A stretch of DNA of 64,000 bases from Planctomycetaceae bacterium (lineage in GTDB: Bacteria > Planctomycetota > Planctomycetia > Pirellulales > Pirellulaceae). This document shows positions 25,939 to 36,233 of this stretch, one piece after another. Each line of letters starts with the position of its first letter. Position 1 is the stretch's first letter. A program made the position numbers and the translations under genes. Where the stretch lies: assembly GCA_020638995.1 (NCBI GenBank), contig JACKHM010000003.1:992001-1056000 (forward strand). Direction: 5' to 3'. The notes under the pieces are model-generated. The model had not been told where the DNA came from. It saw only the letters and a program-made list of their open reading frames with translations, and made no database searches.

Positions 25939-27222
25939 TCACTTTAGCGAGATCTTGTCCTTACCCATCCACGGACGAAGCGCTTCGGGAACGCGGATTG
26001 ATCCGTCGGCTTGTTGATTGTTTTCGAGTACCGCAATCAGCGCGCGGCTAATCGCCAAGGCTGTGCCGTTCAGCGTGTGTACGAAACTCGTTCCCTTTTC
26101 CCCTTTGCGGCGGAAACGAACATTCAGGCGACGGGCTTGGTAATCGGTACAGTTCGAGGTGCTTGTGACCTCGCCATATTCCCCGCCTTCGCCTCGTCCG
26201 GGCATCCAGGCTTCTAAATCAAACTTGCGGTAGGCAGGGCCTCCCAGATCGCCTGTCGCGGTGTCAACGACTCGGTACGGAACGCCCAGTCCGTCGAAGA
26301 TGCGACCTTCTAACTCGCAAAAGTGGTCGAGCATGGCTTCGCTCTGATCGGGCAATGTAAACGCAAACATCTCGACTTTTGTAAACTGATGCACGCGGTA
26401 GAGTCCGCGTGAGGCTCGGCCGGCCGCACCGGCTTCCGTTCGGAAACAGTGGCTGCTTCCACAAATCTTCAGCGGCAACTCCTCGGCATCCACGGTTTGA
26501 CCCGCGAGTAGGCCGCCGATCGTGATTTCGGCCGTGGCAACCAAATTGAGGTTTGAGTTTTCAATGCTATAGATTTGTGTTTCGGGACCGCGAGGAATGT
26601 AGCCGGTACCGTGCAGGATTTCCGTGTACGCCAGATCCGGTGTGGTGACGGGAGTAAAACCCTCACCAATCAGCATCTGAAGTGCATACTGCGTGAGCGC
26701 GAGTTCGAGCAGCACCGCGTCGTTCTTCAGGAAGTAAAACCCTGCTCCAGCTACGCGCGCCCCGCCCTCAAAATCGATTAAGTCCAACCTCTCGGCTAAT
26801 TCAACATGATCGAGAGGCTTGAAGTCGAACTTGGGGGGCGAGTGTTTGCCTTTGCGGACTTCGAGATTCGATTTGTCATCTTCGCCAATCGGGGCGTCCG
26901 GGTGAGAGAGGTTGGGGATTCCCGCCTGGAGCTTCGTGATTTCGTGGTCAAGTTCGTCGTGCTCGGATTGCACACGATCCTTTTCCTCTCGCAACCGCCG
27001 GCCTTCTTCTTTACGAGCTTCGCGCTCGGCAGCCTCCTTTGCCTGGCCGATCGTCTTCGACACTTCGTTTGCCTGCCGATTCAATTCCTGCGCTTGATTG
27101 AGCAACTCACGTCGTTTTGCCTCCAGCGTCACGAGGCGATCGACATTCGCGTCGACTCCGCGATTGAGGCAGTTTTTTTTCACGGCTTCGGCGTTTTCAA
27201 CGATATATTTGCGGTCGAGCAT
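25939..27222 (-). CDS. serS: Seryl-tRNA synthetase
   Basis: A 427-residue class II synthetase that charges tRNA-Ser with serine in the cytoplasm. The N-terminal long coiled-coil arm that grips tRNA (about 30-110) is rich in Glu/Arg/Lys. Motif 2 is CFRTEAGAAGRASRGLYRVH and motif 3 lies in LNGTALAISRALIAVLEN. The ATG at 27222 matches the family start (MLDRKYIVEN); the frame is open further upstream. No T-box or leader peptide is seen before it. Confidence 0.97.
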   Translation of the reverse strand: MLDRKYIVENAEAVKKNCLNRGVDANVDRLVTLEAKRRELLNQAQELNRQANEVSKTIGQAKEAAEREARKEEGRRLREEKDRVQSEHDELDHEITKLQAGIPNLSHPDAPIGEDDKSNLEVRKGKHSPPKFDFKPLDHVELAERLDLIDFEGGARVAGAGFYFLKNDAVLLELALTQYALQMLIGEGFTPVTTPDLAYTEILHGTGYIPRGPETQIYSIENSNLNLVATAEITIGGLLAGQTVDAEELPLKICGSSHCFRTEAGAAGRASRGLYRVHQFTKVEMFAFTLPDQSEAMLDHFCELEGRIFDGLGVPYRVVDTATGDLGGPAYRKFDLEAWMPGRGEGGEYGEVTSTSNCTDYQARRLNVRFRRKGEKGTSFVHTLNGTALAISRALIAVLENNQQADGSIRVPEALRPWMGKDKISLK

Positions 27223-27301
27223 GTTGTTTTCTTTGTGAAGTGTTCCCTGTAGGTCAGATGGCAAGTCCGTGATTGACAACCACGGCTCTAAAGGGGAGAT
27301 C

Positions 27302-28672
27302 CTATGCGTTCAACTTTCCTAACTCGTCCCATAGTGCCGCACTGGCTTTAATCCCTCGATGGAAATCAGCCAGGCAAAACTTTTCGTTAGGGCTGTGTGT
27401 GTTATCGTCATCCAACCCCCAACCGAGCAATAGCGTATCGGCACCAAGCTTTGCTTTGAAGGCGTTCACGATTGGGATGGAGCCGCCTTCACGAATGAAC
27501 ACCGGCGTCGTCCCGAAGCCACGTTCGACGGCGCTGGCGGCAGCTGACATGTAAGGATTGTCCAGAGGCACCAGAACTCCAGGGGCTCCGTGCAAATCGA
27601 TCAATTCCAATTTAATACCCGGCGGACACAACGCTCTCATCATTTGTTCGAGTGACCTGCCAATCTTTACGGGGTCTTGATTGGGAACCAATCGAAAGCT
27701 GAACTTCGCGCCGGCGCGACACGGCAGAACGGTCTTCGCGCCTTCGCCGCTATATCCGCCCCAGAAGCCATGCACGTCGCAGGTTGGGCGAGCCCAACGG
27801 CGTTCCAGTGTAGAGAAGCCCGATTCGCCGCTCACCCCCTCGACGCCGATTTGTCGCATGAACGACTGCTCACTGAACGACAAGACCGCAAATTGAGCAC
27901 GCTCCGTATCGGTGAGTTCGACAACATCGTCGTAGAACCCGGGAATCTGAATGCGTCCCGCGCCATCGACCAACGCTGCGAGCATCTTTGCTAGTGTGTT
28001 AAGCGGATTGGTCACCGCCCCGCCAAACGTGCCCGAGTGTAAGTCTTGCTTGGGGCCAGTCAGCCGCAACTCGAAATATGCGATGCCACGCAAGCCGTAG
28101 GTAATCGCCGGACGCCCCGGTCCAAACTGCGAAGTATCGCTGATCACGATGACGTCGCAGGCGAGTTGCTCGCGTCGATCATCGAGAAATGACTCGATAT
28201 TCTCGCTGCCAACTTCCTCTTCGCCCTCGATGATATATTTTAGCTGAACTGGCAACTTGCCCGTTGTTGCAAGCACGGCTTGTGCGCTCTTCACATGTGT
28301 CAGCATTTGGCCTTTGTCGTCCGTTGCGCCCCGAGCATAGATGTTGCCATCGCGTTTTGTGGGCTCAAAGGGCGGAGAAACCCATTCATCGAGGGGATCG
28401 GGCGGCTGGACGTCGTAATGGCCATAGACCAAGACCGTCGGCGCTCCCGCGACAGGTGGCGATTCGGCATAAACGATGGGGTGGCCCGCGGTTTCGACAA
28501 TCTCTGCTTTCAACCCCATCGATGTGAATTGACCGTAAACCCAGTCGGCGGCTTGCCTCATGTCGCCGCGGTGACGGCTATCGGCGCTCACACTGGGAAT
28601 TCGCAGTAGCGCGCACAGGTCTTCTTCAAATGATTCGCGGTGCCTCTCCAGATACTGTAGGATCTCGTCCAT
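27302..28672 (-). CDS. M20-family dipeptidase
   Basis: A 456-residue metallopeptidase. The ATG at 28672 has AAAGGAG just upstream, which selects it over an in-frame start at 28747. The zinc-binding segments are LVYGHYDVQPPDP (His and bridging Asp), RGATDDKGQ and EGEEEVGS (catalytic Glu). QDLHSGTFGG and WGLDDDNTHSPNE complete the M20 pattern. It is related to carnosinase-like/PepV-type dipeptidases and hydrolyses small peptides in the cytoplasm. It diverges from clpS. Confidence 0.94.
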   Translation of the reverse strand: MDEILQYLERHRESFEEDLCALLRIPSVSADSRHRGDMRQAADWVYGQFTSMGLKAEIVETAGHPIVYAESPPVAGAPTVLVYGHYDVQPPDPLDEWVSPPFEPTKRDGNIYARGATDDKGQMLTHVKSAQAVLATTGKLPVQLKYIIEGEEEVGSENIESFLDDRREQLACDVIVISDTSQFGPGRPAITYGLRGIAYFELRLTGPKQDLHSGTFGGAVTNPLNTLAKMLAALVDGAGRIQIPGFYDDVVELTDTERAQFAVLSFSEQSFMRQIGVEGVSGESGFSTLERRWARPTCDVHGFWGGYSGEGAKTVLPCRAGAKFSFRLVPNQDPVKIGRSLEQMMRALCPPGIKLELIDLHGAPGVLVPLDNPYMSAAASAVERGFGTTPVFIREGGSIPIVNAFKAKLGADTLLLGWGLDDDNTHSPNEKFCLADFHRGIKASAALWDELGKLNA

Positions 28673-28811
28673 GATGCTCCTTTCCCAAAGCAAGAGCGAT
28701 ACAATATAATGCCAGAGCAAGAAATCAACCAACCCGGTCGTCGACAAATGCCGGGACTAGTCATTCGGTAACTTCGCCACATACCAACCCGCTTGAGATG
28801 GATCCTCTGCG

Positions 28812-29153
28812 ATGAGATCTAAAGAAGTTCTGCAGGAGCATTCGGTCAAACTACAACAGAAGCCTCGTCCCAAGCGGCAGCCGCGTTATCACGTCATTCT
28901 GTGGGATGATGATGAACACACGTACGACTACGTCATTCAGATGATGCGTGAGTTGTTCGGCTATCCGGAAGAACAGGGATTTCAAATCGCTGCGGGCGTG
29001 GATCAGGCAGGACGGGCAATCTGTTTGACGACGACACGAGAACATGCGGAGTTGAAGCGTGATCAGATTCATGCCTACGGCAAGGACCGCTTAATTCGGC
29101 AGTGCAAGGGCTCGATGTGGGCCTCGATCGAGCCGCAGCCCGAAACCACTTGA
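28812..29153 (+). CDS. clpS: ATP-dependent Clp protease adaptor ClpS
   Basis: A 113-residue ClpS, the adaptor that binds N-degron substrates and delivers them to ClpA/ClpC. The extended N-terminal tail (about 1-25) is typical. The core begins YHVILWDDDEHTYDYVIQMM, with acidic residues lining the N-end pocket, and ends in the conserved ICLTTTREHAELKRDQI. It lies 30 bases upstream of mtaB on the same strand and may be co-transcribed. The clpA/clpC gene is not in the window. Confidence 0.9.
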   Translation: MRSKEVLQEHSVKLQQKPRPKRQPRYHVILWDDDEHTYDYVIQMMRELFGYPEEQGFQIAAGVDQAGRAICLTTTREHAELKRDQIHAYGKDRLIRQCKGSMWASIEPQPETT

Positions 29154-29183
29154 ATCGCGTCGTTCTGACGTCGTCCGCCTATC

Positions 29184-30464
29184 ATGTCAGCCACGTTGAA
29201 GACCGTCACGCTCGGTTGCAAAGTCAACCAGTATGAGACTGAGTATGTGCGCGAAGGCTTGGTGGGAATTGGTTACCGCGATGCGGCACAGGAAGAGCCA
29301 GCAGACCTCTGTATCGTCAACACTTGCACTGTGACGAACGAGGGCGACTCGAAGAGCCGTCAGGTCATACGACGCCTGGCACGCGACAACCCCCACACAC
29401 GGATTGTCGTGATGGGGTGCTATGCGACGCGAGCGCCAGCAGAAGTCGCGGCGTTGCCCAATGTTGCGGAAGTCGTCACCGACAAACGCGAATTGCCCGA
29501 TTTGCTCGGTAGGTTTGGGGTGGTTGATATTCCGACCGGCATTTCGCAATTCGGTCATCGACACCGCGCGTACGTCAAAGTGCAGGACGGGTGTTTGCTG
29601 CGTTGCAGCTACTGCATCATCCCCAAGGTTCGGCCCGATCTCTACAGCCGACCGAGCGAACACATCTTGGATGAAGTGCGACGATTACTCGACAACGGGT
29701 ATCGGGAGATTGTGCTCACCGGTGTGCATCTTGGGCACTACGGTGTTGATTGGAATGCTGGCAAGCCCAAGCCGCAGTGGTATCGACTGGCCGATCTCGT
29801 GCGGCAGATTGTGTCGCTTGCTGGCGATTTTCGCGTACGGCTGTCAAGCATCGAAGCCACTGAGGTTACTCGCGAGTTGGTTGGTGTGATGGCTGAGTTT
29901 CCGGACAAGGTTTGCCCACACTTGCACATTTGTTTGCAGAGCGGTTCCGACCGCATCTTGCGGCGGATGAAACGTCGCTGGGGTGTGAAGCGGTTTCTCG
30001 ATCGTTGCCGGCTGGTGTCCGAGACTCTCGATAGGCCGGCTCTCACGACCGATGTCATCGTAGGCTTTCCAGGCGAGTCCGACGAGGATTTTGATTCGAC
30101 GTGCGCGACGATTCGCGAGGCGGGCTTCTCAAAGATCCACACGTTTCCATTCAGTCCACGTCGAGGTACGCCAGCGTCTGGCATGAGCGAGATGGTACCG
30201 AAGTGCATCAAAGCCGAACGCAGCCAGCGTCTTGCCGCAATCGAATCGGAACTGCGTGAAGCCTACTTCCGAAGTCTGCTAGGCACGAAATTGCGAGTTT
30301 TGGTCGAGGGCTCCAGCGAGCGGGGGCTGGGCCTCGTGTGTGGGACCTCCTGCCGATACGCTCCAGTTGATTTCAACGGTGACGCCACGCTAGAAGGTTC
30401 GCTGGTCGAGATTCGCGCCGAACGCCTCGCGGACGATCGAATTGTCGGAACGGCGAGTTTCTGA
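29184..30464 (+). CDS. mtaB: tRNA t6A37 methylthiotransferase MtaB
   Basis: A 426-residue radical-SAM methylthiotransferase that converts t6A to ms2t6A at position 37 of tRNAs reading ANN codons. The N-terminal MTTase domain carries three Fe-S cysteines in TLGCKVNQYE, VNTCTVTNEG and MGCYATR. The radical-SAM cluster motif is CLLRCSYC. A C-terminal TRAM-like region ends the protein. Full length for the family. Confidence 0.93.
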   Translation: MSATLKTVTLGCKVNQYETEYVREGLVGIGYRDAAQEEPADLCIVNTCTVTNEGDSKSRQVIRRLARDNPHTRIVVMGCYATRAPAEVAALPNVAEVVTDKRELPDLLGRFGVVDIPTGISQFGHRHRAYVKVQDGCLLRCSYCIIPKVRPDLYSRPSEHILDEVRRLLDNGYREIVLTGVHLGHYGVDWNAGKPKPQWYRLADLVRQIVSLAGDFRVRLSSIEATEVTRELVGVMAEFPDKVCPHLHICLQSGSDRILRRMKRRWGVKRFLDRCRLVSETLDRPALTTDVIVGFPGESDEDFDSTCATIREAGFSKIHTFPFSPRRGTPASGMSEMVPKCIKAERSQRLAAIESELREAYFRSLLGTKLRVLVEGSSERGLGLVCGTSCRYAPVDFNGDATLEGSLVEIRAERLADDRIVGTASF

Positions 30465-30540
30465 GTCGATAGCTTGTGGCGAGCGTCAGTCCAGCGATAA
30501 TGGGGTCTGGCCTTGGATTTTGTCTTGTGTCGGGGGAAAG

Positions 30541-33500
30541 ATGATGCTTCGATCAACCGCTGTTATGTTGGGTCTGCTTTCCGGGAGTATCGTGTTCTCT
30601 CTGGGACTCGGTTTTGCACAGTCTGCTTCGGCGGCGACGGCCACCGACATCATCGAGGCGACGGGAGTTCAAGGTGGTGTTGTCGTTCACCTCGGATGCG
30701 GTGATGGTACGTTGACCTCGGCGTTGCGCGTCAACGGTCGATACCAAGTTCATGGACTCACTCGCGACAACTCTTCGGTTGCCAAAGCTCGCGCAAACGT
30801 GGCCGCGACGGGCAACTATGGAGAAGTATCGATCGATCGTCTGAGCGGCAATCGACTTCCTTACATCGACAACATGGTGAATCTCGTCGTGGCCGAAGAA
30901 CTCGGCGATGTGTCGATTGACGAAGTTATGCGAGTGTTGACTCCAAAGGGCGTTGCGTACATCAAAGGCGGCGACGGTTGGAAGAAGATCGTTAAGCCGT
31001 GGCCGAGCGATATCGATGAGTGGACGCATTACCTGCACGATGCGGGTGGCAATGCGGTCGCTCACGATGACGTTGTCGGGCCGCCTCGCCATCTGCAGTG
31101 GTTGGGCAGCCCGCGTTGGTCGCGTCATCACGATCGAATGGCCAGCATGAGTGCCTTGGTCTCCGCCGGCGGGCGAATGTTCTACATCATGGACGAAGGC
31201 TCGCGGATCTCTATTCAAATGCCGCCGAAGTGGACTCTGGTCGCGCGCGACGCGTTTAACGGGACCGTGCTCTGGAAACAGCCGATCCCAACCTGGCAGA
31301 ACCACCTGTGGCCTTTGAAGAGCGGTCCCACACAACTAGCCCGCCGACTCGTGGCTGAAGGCGACCGTGTCTACGTTACGTTAGGCCTACAAGCACCAGT
31401 CACCGTCATCGATGCGGCAACGGGCGAACTTATCCGCACCGTCGATGGCAGCAACCCGACCGAAGAATTGATCTTCAGCAACGGCACTCTGCTCGCGTTG
31501 GTCAACAAAGGCGCCTACGACACGACCTCCGACTTCACTCCGGCCTTTAACACCGGTGATCAAGCGCGAGTTCGCACTGACAAACAATTCCATTGGAACG
31601 AGCAAGCTCGCGAAGTCGTGGGCATTGATGGCGACACTGGCGACGTCCTGTGGCGTCGCGAGAGCGTGGTTGGACCGTTAAGTTTGGCGGCTGACGCGGA
31701 ACGCGTATATTTTCACAATGGTCAAAACGTCGTTTGTTTGGACCGCACCAGTGGCAAAGAACTGTGGGCCTCGGACCCCGCCGGGACCGCCGAATCTTTC
31801 ACGCTTAACTTCGGCCCAAAACTTGTCGTGCATAACAACGTCGTGTTGTTTGCCGGAGGCGACCGGAAAATGGTTGCTTTGGAAGCAGCGACTGGAAAGC
31901 CAATGTGGTCCGCGCCGCATGCTCGGGGTGGCTATCAGTCGCCGGAGGATCTGCTCGTTGCTTCGGGGCTCGTTTGGTCCGCGCCCACGACCAGCGGTCG
32001 TGATTCCGGCGTTTGGACCGGCCGCGATTTGATGACGGGCGAGGTCAAGAACGAGTTTCCTCCCAATGTCGATACGTACTGGTTTCACCATCGTTGCTAC
32101 ATTGCAAAGGCGACCGATAAGTATCTCATGCCTTCGCGAACAGGCATCGAATTCGTCGATCACGAGAATCAAGATTGGGATATCCATCATTGGGTGCGGG
32201 GAGGTTGCTTATACGGCGTCATGCCATGCAATGGTTTGCTGTATGCACCGCCTCATAATTGCGCGTGTTATCCCGAGGCAAAGCTTTTCGGTATGAATGC
32301 GCTGGCACCGGCCAGTGCGAGCCGCGAGACTCCAAAAGAGGTTTCCGACGAAGGACGCCTCGAGCGCGGACCGGCATACGAAGCGATCTCCGACGCGCCG
32401 CCTGCTGACACGGAATGGCCAACATATCGCCATGACGTCGCTCGTAGCGGATATCTAAAGCAGGACGTTCCCGATAAACTGCACTCGGCCTGGCAGGCGG
32501 ATTTTAGTGGCAAGTTGAGTAGTGTTGTCGTTGCCTACGACAAGCTGTTCGTCGCTGAGGTTGATCGGCATACGGTTCACGCGTTGGACGCCAAGTCCGG
32601 TAAGAAGGTCTGGAGTTTCATGGCTGGCGGTCGAGTCGATTCACCGCCGACGATTCACAAAGGCCGCGCGATTTTCGGTGCGGCGGATGGTTGGGTGTAC
32701 TGTTTGCGAGCCAGTGACGGCGAGCTTGCCTGGCGATTTCGTGCCGCGCCGCGTGACGAGCGGCTGATGGCCTTCGAGCAGCTTGAGTCCGTCTGGCCAA
32801 TTCATGGCAGCGTGCTGGTCGAGAATGATGTGGTCTACTTTGTCGCAGGTCGATCTAGCTTTCTGGACAGCGGGATGCGGTTCTTCCGAGTTCATGCAGA
32901 GACGGGGCGCAAGATTTCGGAAGGCCTGATGGATGATCGCGATCCACACACCGGCGAAGACCTGCAGAACCATATCAAGGTCTTACAGATGCCTGTCGCG
33001 TTGCCTGACATTCTTTCGAGCGACAGCGTTTACGTATACCTTCGCTCGCAGCAGATCGACATGGAAGGCAATCGCTTGGAGATTGCGCCGCATTCCGGCG
33101 ATTTTGCAGGACAGGCGTCAGTTCAACGTGGCCCGACTCAACACCTGTTCGCTCCCATGGGCTTCCTCGACGACACTTGGTTCCATCGTTCCTATTGGGT
33201 TTATGGCCGCAGCTTTGCCGGTGGTCATGGAGGATACTACCAAGCAGGTAAATACACACCATCGGGACGCCTGCTCGTGTTTGATGACGACAATGTCTAC
33301 GGATATGGACGCAAGCCCGAGTATTTGAAGTGGACGACGACCATCGAGCATCAACTGTTCGCTTCAGGGAAGGAACCACCCCCACAAGCTCGTAGCGAGG
33401 CCGACGAGAAGTTGGTTGGAAAGAAGAACGCTCCGGCCTCCTCTACCATGATTAGCTATGGCAAACCGCCCGGTCTCGACCCGACGAACAAGCCGTTGAC

Positions 33501-34449
33501 CGTTGAAGCTTGGGTTAACGCCGACCGTCCCGATGGCGTCGTCGTGGCACACGGTGGCCCGGCTGTTGGATATGCACTCGTGTTGCGGGCGGGCAAGCCG
33601 CAATTCATGGTGCGTACCAAGGAAGACGTCGCTGTCGCGAAATCCAAAGTCGAGACCATCGGCCGCTGGACGCATCTCGTCGGTGTATTGAGCGACGACA
33701 AGCAAGTGAAGCTTTACATCAATGGCAAGCTCGTGGACGAAACATCAGCCCCCAGTTTGATCCCTTCGGAACCGGCACAGGGTCTCGAAGTCGGAGCCGA
33801 TGATGGTGGAGCTGTTGGCGACTACAAGAGCCCGCTCGGTTTTACCGGTATGATCGACGAAATACGAATCTATCACGGAGTTTTGAGTGACGACGAGATT
33901 GCGGATCACGCTTCCACCTCCGATCGCACGCCAACGGACGATCGCCGGCTTGTGCTGGCCTGCACGTTTGAAGGTGGGACCGCCGAAGATGTCTCCGGGA
34001 ACGGGCACGACGGCGAACTCGCGTCGGCACTCTCGACGAAAGGCAAATTCGGACGAGCGATGCAGTTCAGCTCGCGTCAAGCTCCACAGTCTAACGGTTC
34101 GTTCGTCGAGCATCTTTGGACTCAGGATGTTCCGCTGATGGTACGGGCCATGGTCAAGGCGAACGACAAGCTGTTCATCGCCGGTCCACCGGACCTGATT
34201 GACGAAGAAGATACCTTTCAACGAACCATGGCGCGCGATCCGAATCTTGCTTCGCAGTTGAACCAGCAAGACGATGCTCTCTTGGGCAAGGCAGGCGGAT
34301 TACTTCGAGTTGTCTTGGCCACGGATGGATCGACGCTCGCCGAATACAAGCTTGACACGCTTCCCGCCTGGGATGGAATGGCTGCTGCGAACGGGTGTCT
34401 ATTTATGTCGACGACCGACGGGAATGTAATCTGCTACGCCAGCAACTGA
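30541..34449 (+). CDS. Exported methyltransferase-like / PQQ-propeller / LamG fusion protein
   Basis: A 1302-residue protein from the ATG at 30541 behind GGGGGAAAG. After a signal peptide (VMLGLLSGSIVFSLGLGF) comes a class I methyltransferase-like domain (about 35-165) with VVVHLGCGDGTLTSAL (SAM loop), then LPYIDNMVNLVVAEEL and VLTPKGVAYIKG. A PQQ/BamB-like propeller follows (GWVYCLRASDGELAWRFR and others). A concanavalin-like LamG domain lies at about 975-1130 (KPLTVEAWVNADRP, GMIDEIRIYHGVLSDDEI). The last 100 residues return to the propeller (GGLLRVVLATDGSTLAEY). A SAM-binding fold outside the cytoplasm is odd, since SAM is not expected there; it may be a structural relic or bind another ligand. 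Confidence 0.85.
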   Translation: MMLRSTAVMLGLLSGSIVFSLGLGFAQSASAATATDIIEATGVQGGVVVHLGCGDGTLTSALRVNGRYQVHGLTRDNSSVAKARANVAATGNYGEVSIDRLSGNRLPYIDNMVNLVVAEELGDVSIDEVMRVLTPKGVAYIKGGDGWKKIVKPWPSDIDEWTHYLHDAGGNAVAHDDVVGPPRHLQWLGSPRWSRHHDRMASMSALVSAGGRMFYIMDEGSRISIQMPPKWTLVARDAFNGTVLWKQPIPTWQNHLWPLKSGPTQLARRLVAEGDRVYVTLGLQAPVTVIDAATGELIRTVDGSNPTEELIFSNGTLLALVNKGAYDTTSDFTPAFNTGDQARVRTDKQFHWNEQAREVVGIDGDTGDVLWRRESVVGPLSLAADAERVYFHNGQNVVCLDRTSGKELWASDPAGTAESFTLNFGPKLVVHNNVVLFAGGDRKMVALEAATGKPMWSAPHARGGYQSPEDLLVASGLVWSAPTTSGRDSGVWTGRDLMTGEVKNEFPPNVDTYWFHHRCYIAKATDKYLMPSRTGIEFVDHENQDWDIHHWVRGGCLYGVMPCNGLLYAPPHNCACYPEAKLFGMNALAPASASRETPKEVSDEGRLERGPAYEAISDAPPADTEWPTYRHDVARSGYLKQDVPDKLHSAWQADFSGKLSSVVVAYDKLFVAEVDRHTVHALDAKSGKKVWSFMAGGRVDSPPTIHKGRAIFGAADGWVYCLRASDGELAWRFRAAPRDERLMAFEQLESVWPIHGSVLVENDVVYFVAGRSSFLDSGMRFFRVHAETGRKISEGLMDDRDPHTGEDLQNHIKVLQMPVALPDILSSDSVYVYLRSQQIDMEGNRLEIAPHSGDFAGQASVQRGPTQHLFAPMGFLDDTWFHRSYWVYGRSFAGGHGGYYQAGKYTPSGRLLVFDDDNVYGYGRKPEYLKWTTTIEHQLFASGKEPPPQARSEADEKLVGKKNAPASSTMISYGKPPGLDPTNKPLTVEAWVNADRPDGVVVAHGGPAVGYALVLRAGKPQFMVRTKEDVAVAKSKVETIGRWTHLVGVLSDDKQVKLYINGKLVDETSAPSLIPSEPAQGLEVGADDGGAVGDYKSPLGFTGMIDEIRIYHGVLSDDEIADHASTSDRTPTDDRRLVLACTFEGGTAEDVSGNGHDGELASALSTKGKFGRAMQFSSRQAPQSNGSFVEHLWTQDVPLMVRAMVKANDKLFIAGPPDLIDEEDTFQRTMARDPNLASQLNQQDDALLGKAGGLLRVVLATDGSTLAEYKLDTLPAWDGMAAANGCLFMSTTDGNVICYASN

Positions 34450-34815
34450 AGTTGGGCGGACAGGAGCAGCAATCTGGACTCCGTTCCAATTGACTTGCCA
34501 GGTCGATATGACGAGCAAGCCTGACCGCGATCGGCCTGGCAAGGTCTTCGTCGCGCAATAGCAGTTGTGCGGATTGAAGGAGTGGGCTTAGCTATCGCGA
34601 TGCTGCCGGGGATTCCACTCTGCTCGCGAGTTCTAAGGTGTGACCTAGACTTTTGAAATAGCGTTTGAAGGAAGTCCTGAAACCGCCGTCGCTCGATGAG
34701 TCACAAGGTCGAACGTAGTCGTCACTACCTGAGTTACGACTGCTTATCACTGAGAGAGTGATGGCCACAATGGCCTGCTTACTAGCCGCGAATTGATCTG
34801 ATAGGGGTACGAGTG
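34450..34815. other. Intergenic region upstream of phosphofructokinase
   Basis: About 365 bases. It holds an 8-bp inverted repeat, TTGCCAGG (34495-34502) with CCTGGCAA (34535-34542), without a T-tract, and the palindrome at 34746-34762. No gene is seen. Confidence 0.5.
34746..34762. repeat. Palindrome ATCACT-gagag-AGTGAT followed by GGCCAC
   Basis: A 6-bp perfect stem with a 5-base loop about 55 bases before the phosphofructokinase start. The arm and the following GGCCAC resemble the longer palindrome at 8433-8480. Confidence 0.6.
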
Positions 34816-36093
34816 ATGTCGCATGTCGCGAAGCGCATAGGGATCTTGACGTCTGGGGGAGATTGTCCCGGCTTGAATGCCGTCATACGCGGAGCTGTCA
34901 AGACCGCGGAGCGTCACGGATATGATGTCGTTGGCTTCATCAAAGGTTATGAAGGACTTGTCGATCCGGTCACTTACATCCCGCTGAATGGAAAGAACAC
35001 GGCCGGCATTCTCACACAAGGCGGCACGATTCTTGGTTCGACGAACAAAGGGCGATTCGCCGCAACGGTGGGTGTCCAGGATCGCATCGAGATCGACCCT
35101 GTACTGATGGCAGGCGTGCAGGCGACCTATGAGCAACTCGGTTTGGAAGGATTAATATGTGTCGGCGGCGATGGTTCGCTGGCCGTCGCGCAGCAGTTTC
35201 ATGAGTTTGGTTTGCCAGTAGTTGGTGTTCCCAAAACGATCGATAACGATCTTTCTGCCACCGCGTTCACGTTTGGTTTCGACAGCGCTGTTGCGTGCGC
35301 GACGGATGCGTTGGACCGCCTCCATACGACGGCTGCTAGTCACGAACGTGTATTGGTGCTGGAAGTCATGGGCCGTCACGCTGGCTGGATTGGTTTGTAC
35401 TCGGGGATTGCTGGGGGCGGTGATGTTATCTTGATTCCGGAGATTCCGTGGACTTTCGAGAACGTGTGCGGCAAAATCCTGGAACGCGATCAGCAAGGAA
35501 AGAAGTTTACGTTGGTGGTCGTTGCCGAAGGAGCTGAGCTGCCCGATGGCGAACTAGTTACGGCGGAACGTCGGCAAGACACGCGACAAACTCGCCTTGG
35601 CGGCATTGGCAACGTCGTTGCCTATGAAATTGAAAAGCGGATCGGTCGCGAAACTCGCGTATGTGTGCTCGGCCATCTTCAACGCGGTGGTGGGCCAACC
35701 ACCTTCGACCGCGTTTTGGCAACTCAGTTCGGTTCGCATGCCGTGCGGCTGATTATCGAGGGCAAGTTCGGCGACATGGTTTGTTACCAACCTCCGTCGA
35801 TCATGAGCGTGCCAATTGTTACCGCTGTCAACAAGTTATCGCAGGTGGATGCAAACAGTTCTGCGGTTCAAGCCGCTCGTGCGATGGGCATCAGCTTTGG
35901 TGATACGACCGAAACAGTAGGGCCCTTCGGACGCCCCAATGCATTGAAAAGCAACGAGTCGCTAAATGAATCGCTCCCTAGCTCTGAATGCACCGATATC
36001 GAGCTTACGCCCGAGCTGAGTCCCGCGGGTTTGGAGGCAATGCCCGCTGAGTGGGAAGCCGCTGCTGCTTATGCCGATGCTGCGATGTGGTAG
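34816..36093 (+). CDS. pfkA: 6-phosphofructokinase, predicted ATP-dependent
   Basis: A 425-residue PfkA-family kinase that phosphorylates fructose 6-phosphate in glycolysis. The N-terminal loop is GILTSGGDCPGLNAVIRG. ICVGGDGSLAVA has Gly where pyrophosphate-dependent enzymes have Asp, while VPKTIDNDLSAT has the Lys found in group III/mixed-type enzymes; together these favour ATP as donor. MGRHAGWIGLYSGIAGG and HLQRGGGPTTFDR complete the family pattern. A GTG just before the ATG at 34816 is an alternative start. The C-terminal 60 residues are a variable acidic extension. Confidence 0.92.
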   Translation: MSHVAKRIGILTSGGDCPGLNAVIRGAVKTAERHGYDVVGFIKGYEGLVDPVTYIPLNGKNTAGILTQGGTILGSTNKGRFAATVGVQDRIEIDPVLMAGVQATYEQLGLEGLICVGGDGSLAVAQQFHEFGLPVVGVPKTIDNDLSATAFTFGFDSAVACATDALDRLHTTAASHERVLVLEVMGRHAGWIGLYSGIAGGGDVILIPEIPWTFENVCGKILERDQQGKKFTLVVVAEGAELPDGELVTAERRQDTRQTRLGGIGNVVAYEIEKRIGRETRVCVLGHLQRGGGPTTFDRVLATQFGSHAVRLIIEGKFGDMVCYQPPSIMSVPIVTAVNKLSQVDANSSAVQAARAMGISFGDTTETVGPFGRPNALKSNESLNESLPSSECTDIELTPELSPAGLEAMPAEWEAAAAYADAAMW

Positions 36094-36233
36094 TCGCCGA
36101 AGCTTGCCGTCGACCTGTTCCTTTCGATCGGACGGTTTGCGAGGTGTGAGGCAGCCTGCTTTACTCTCGCGTTTCCGCGACTTACGATGGCCGCGAATCA
36201 CTTCCCGGTCTATTTGCAAAAGGAACAATGGTT

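Noticed and set aside
27223..27301. T-box or leader attenuator before serS
   Set aside because: The gap to the upstream gene is short and no stem-loop or T-run is visible.
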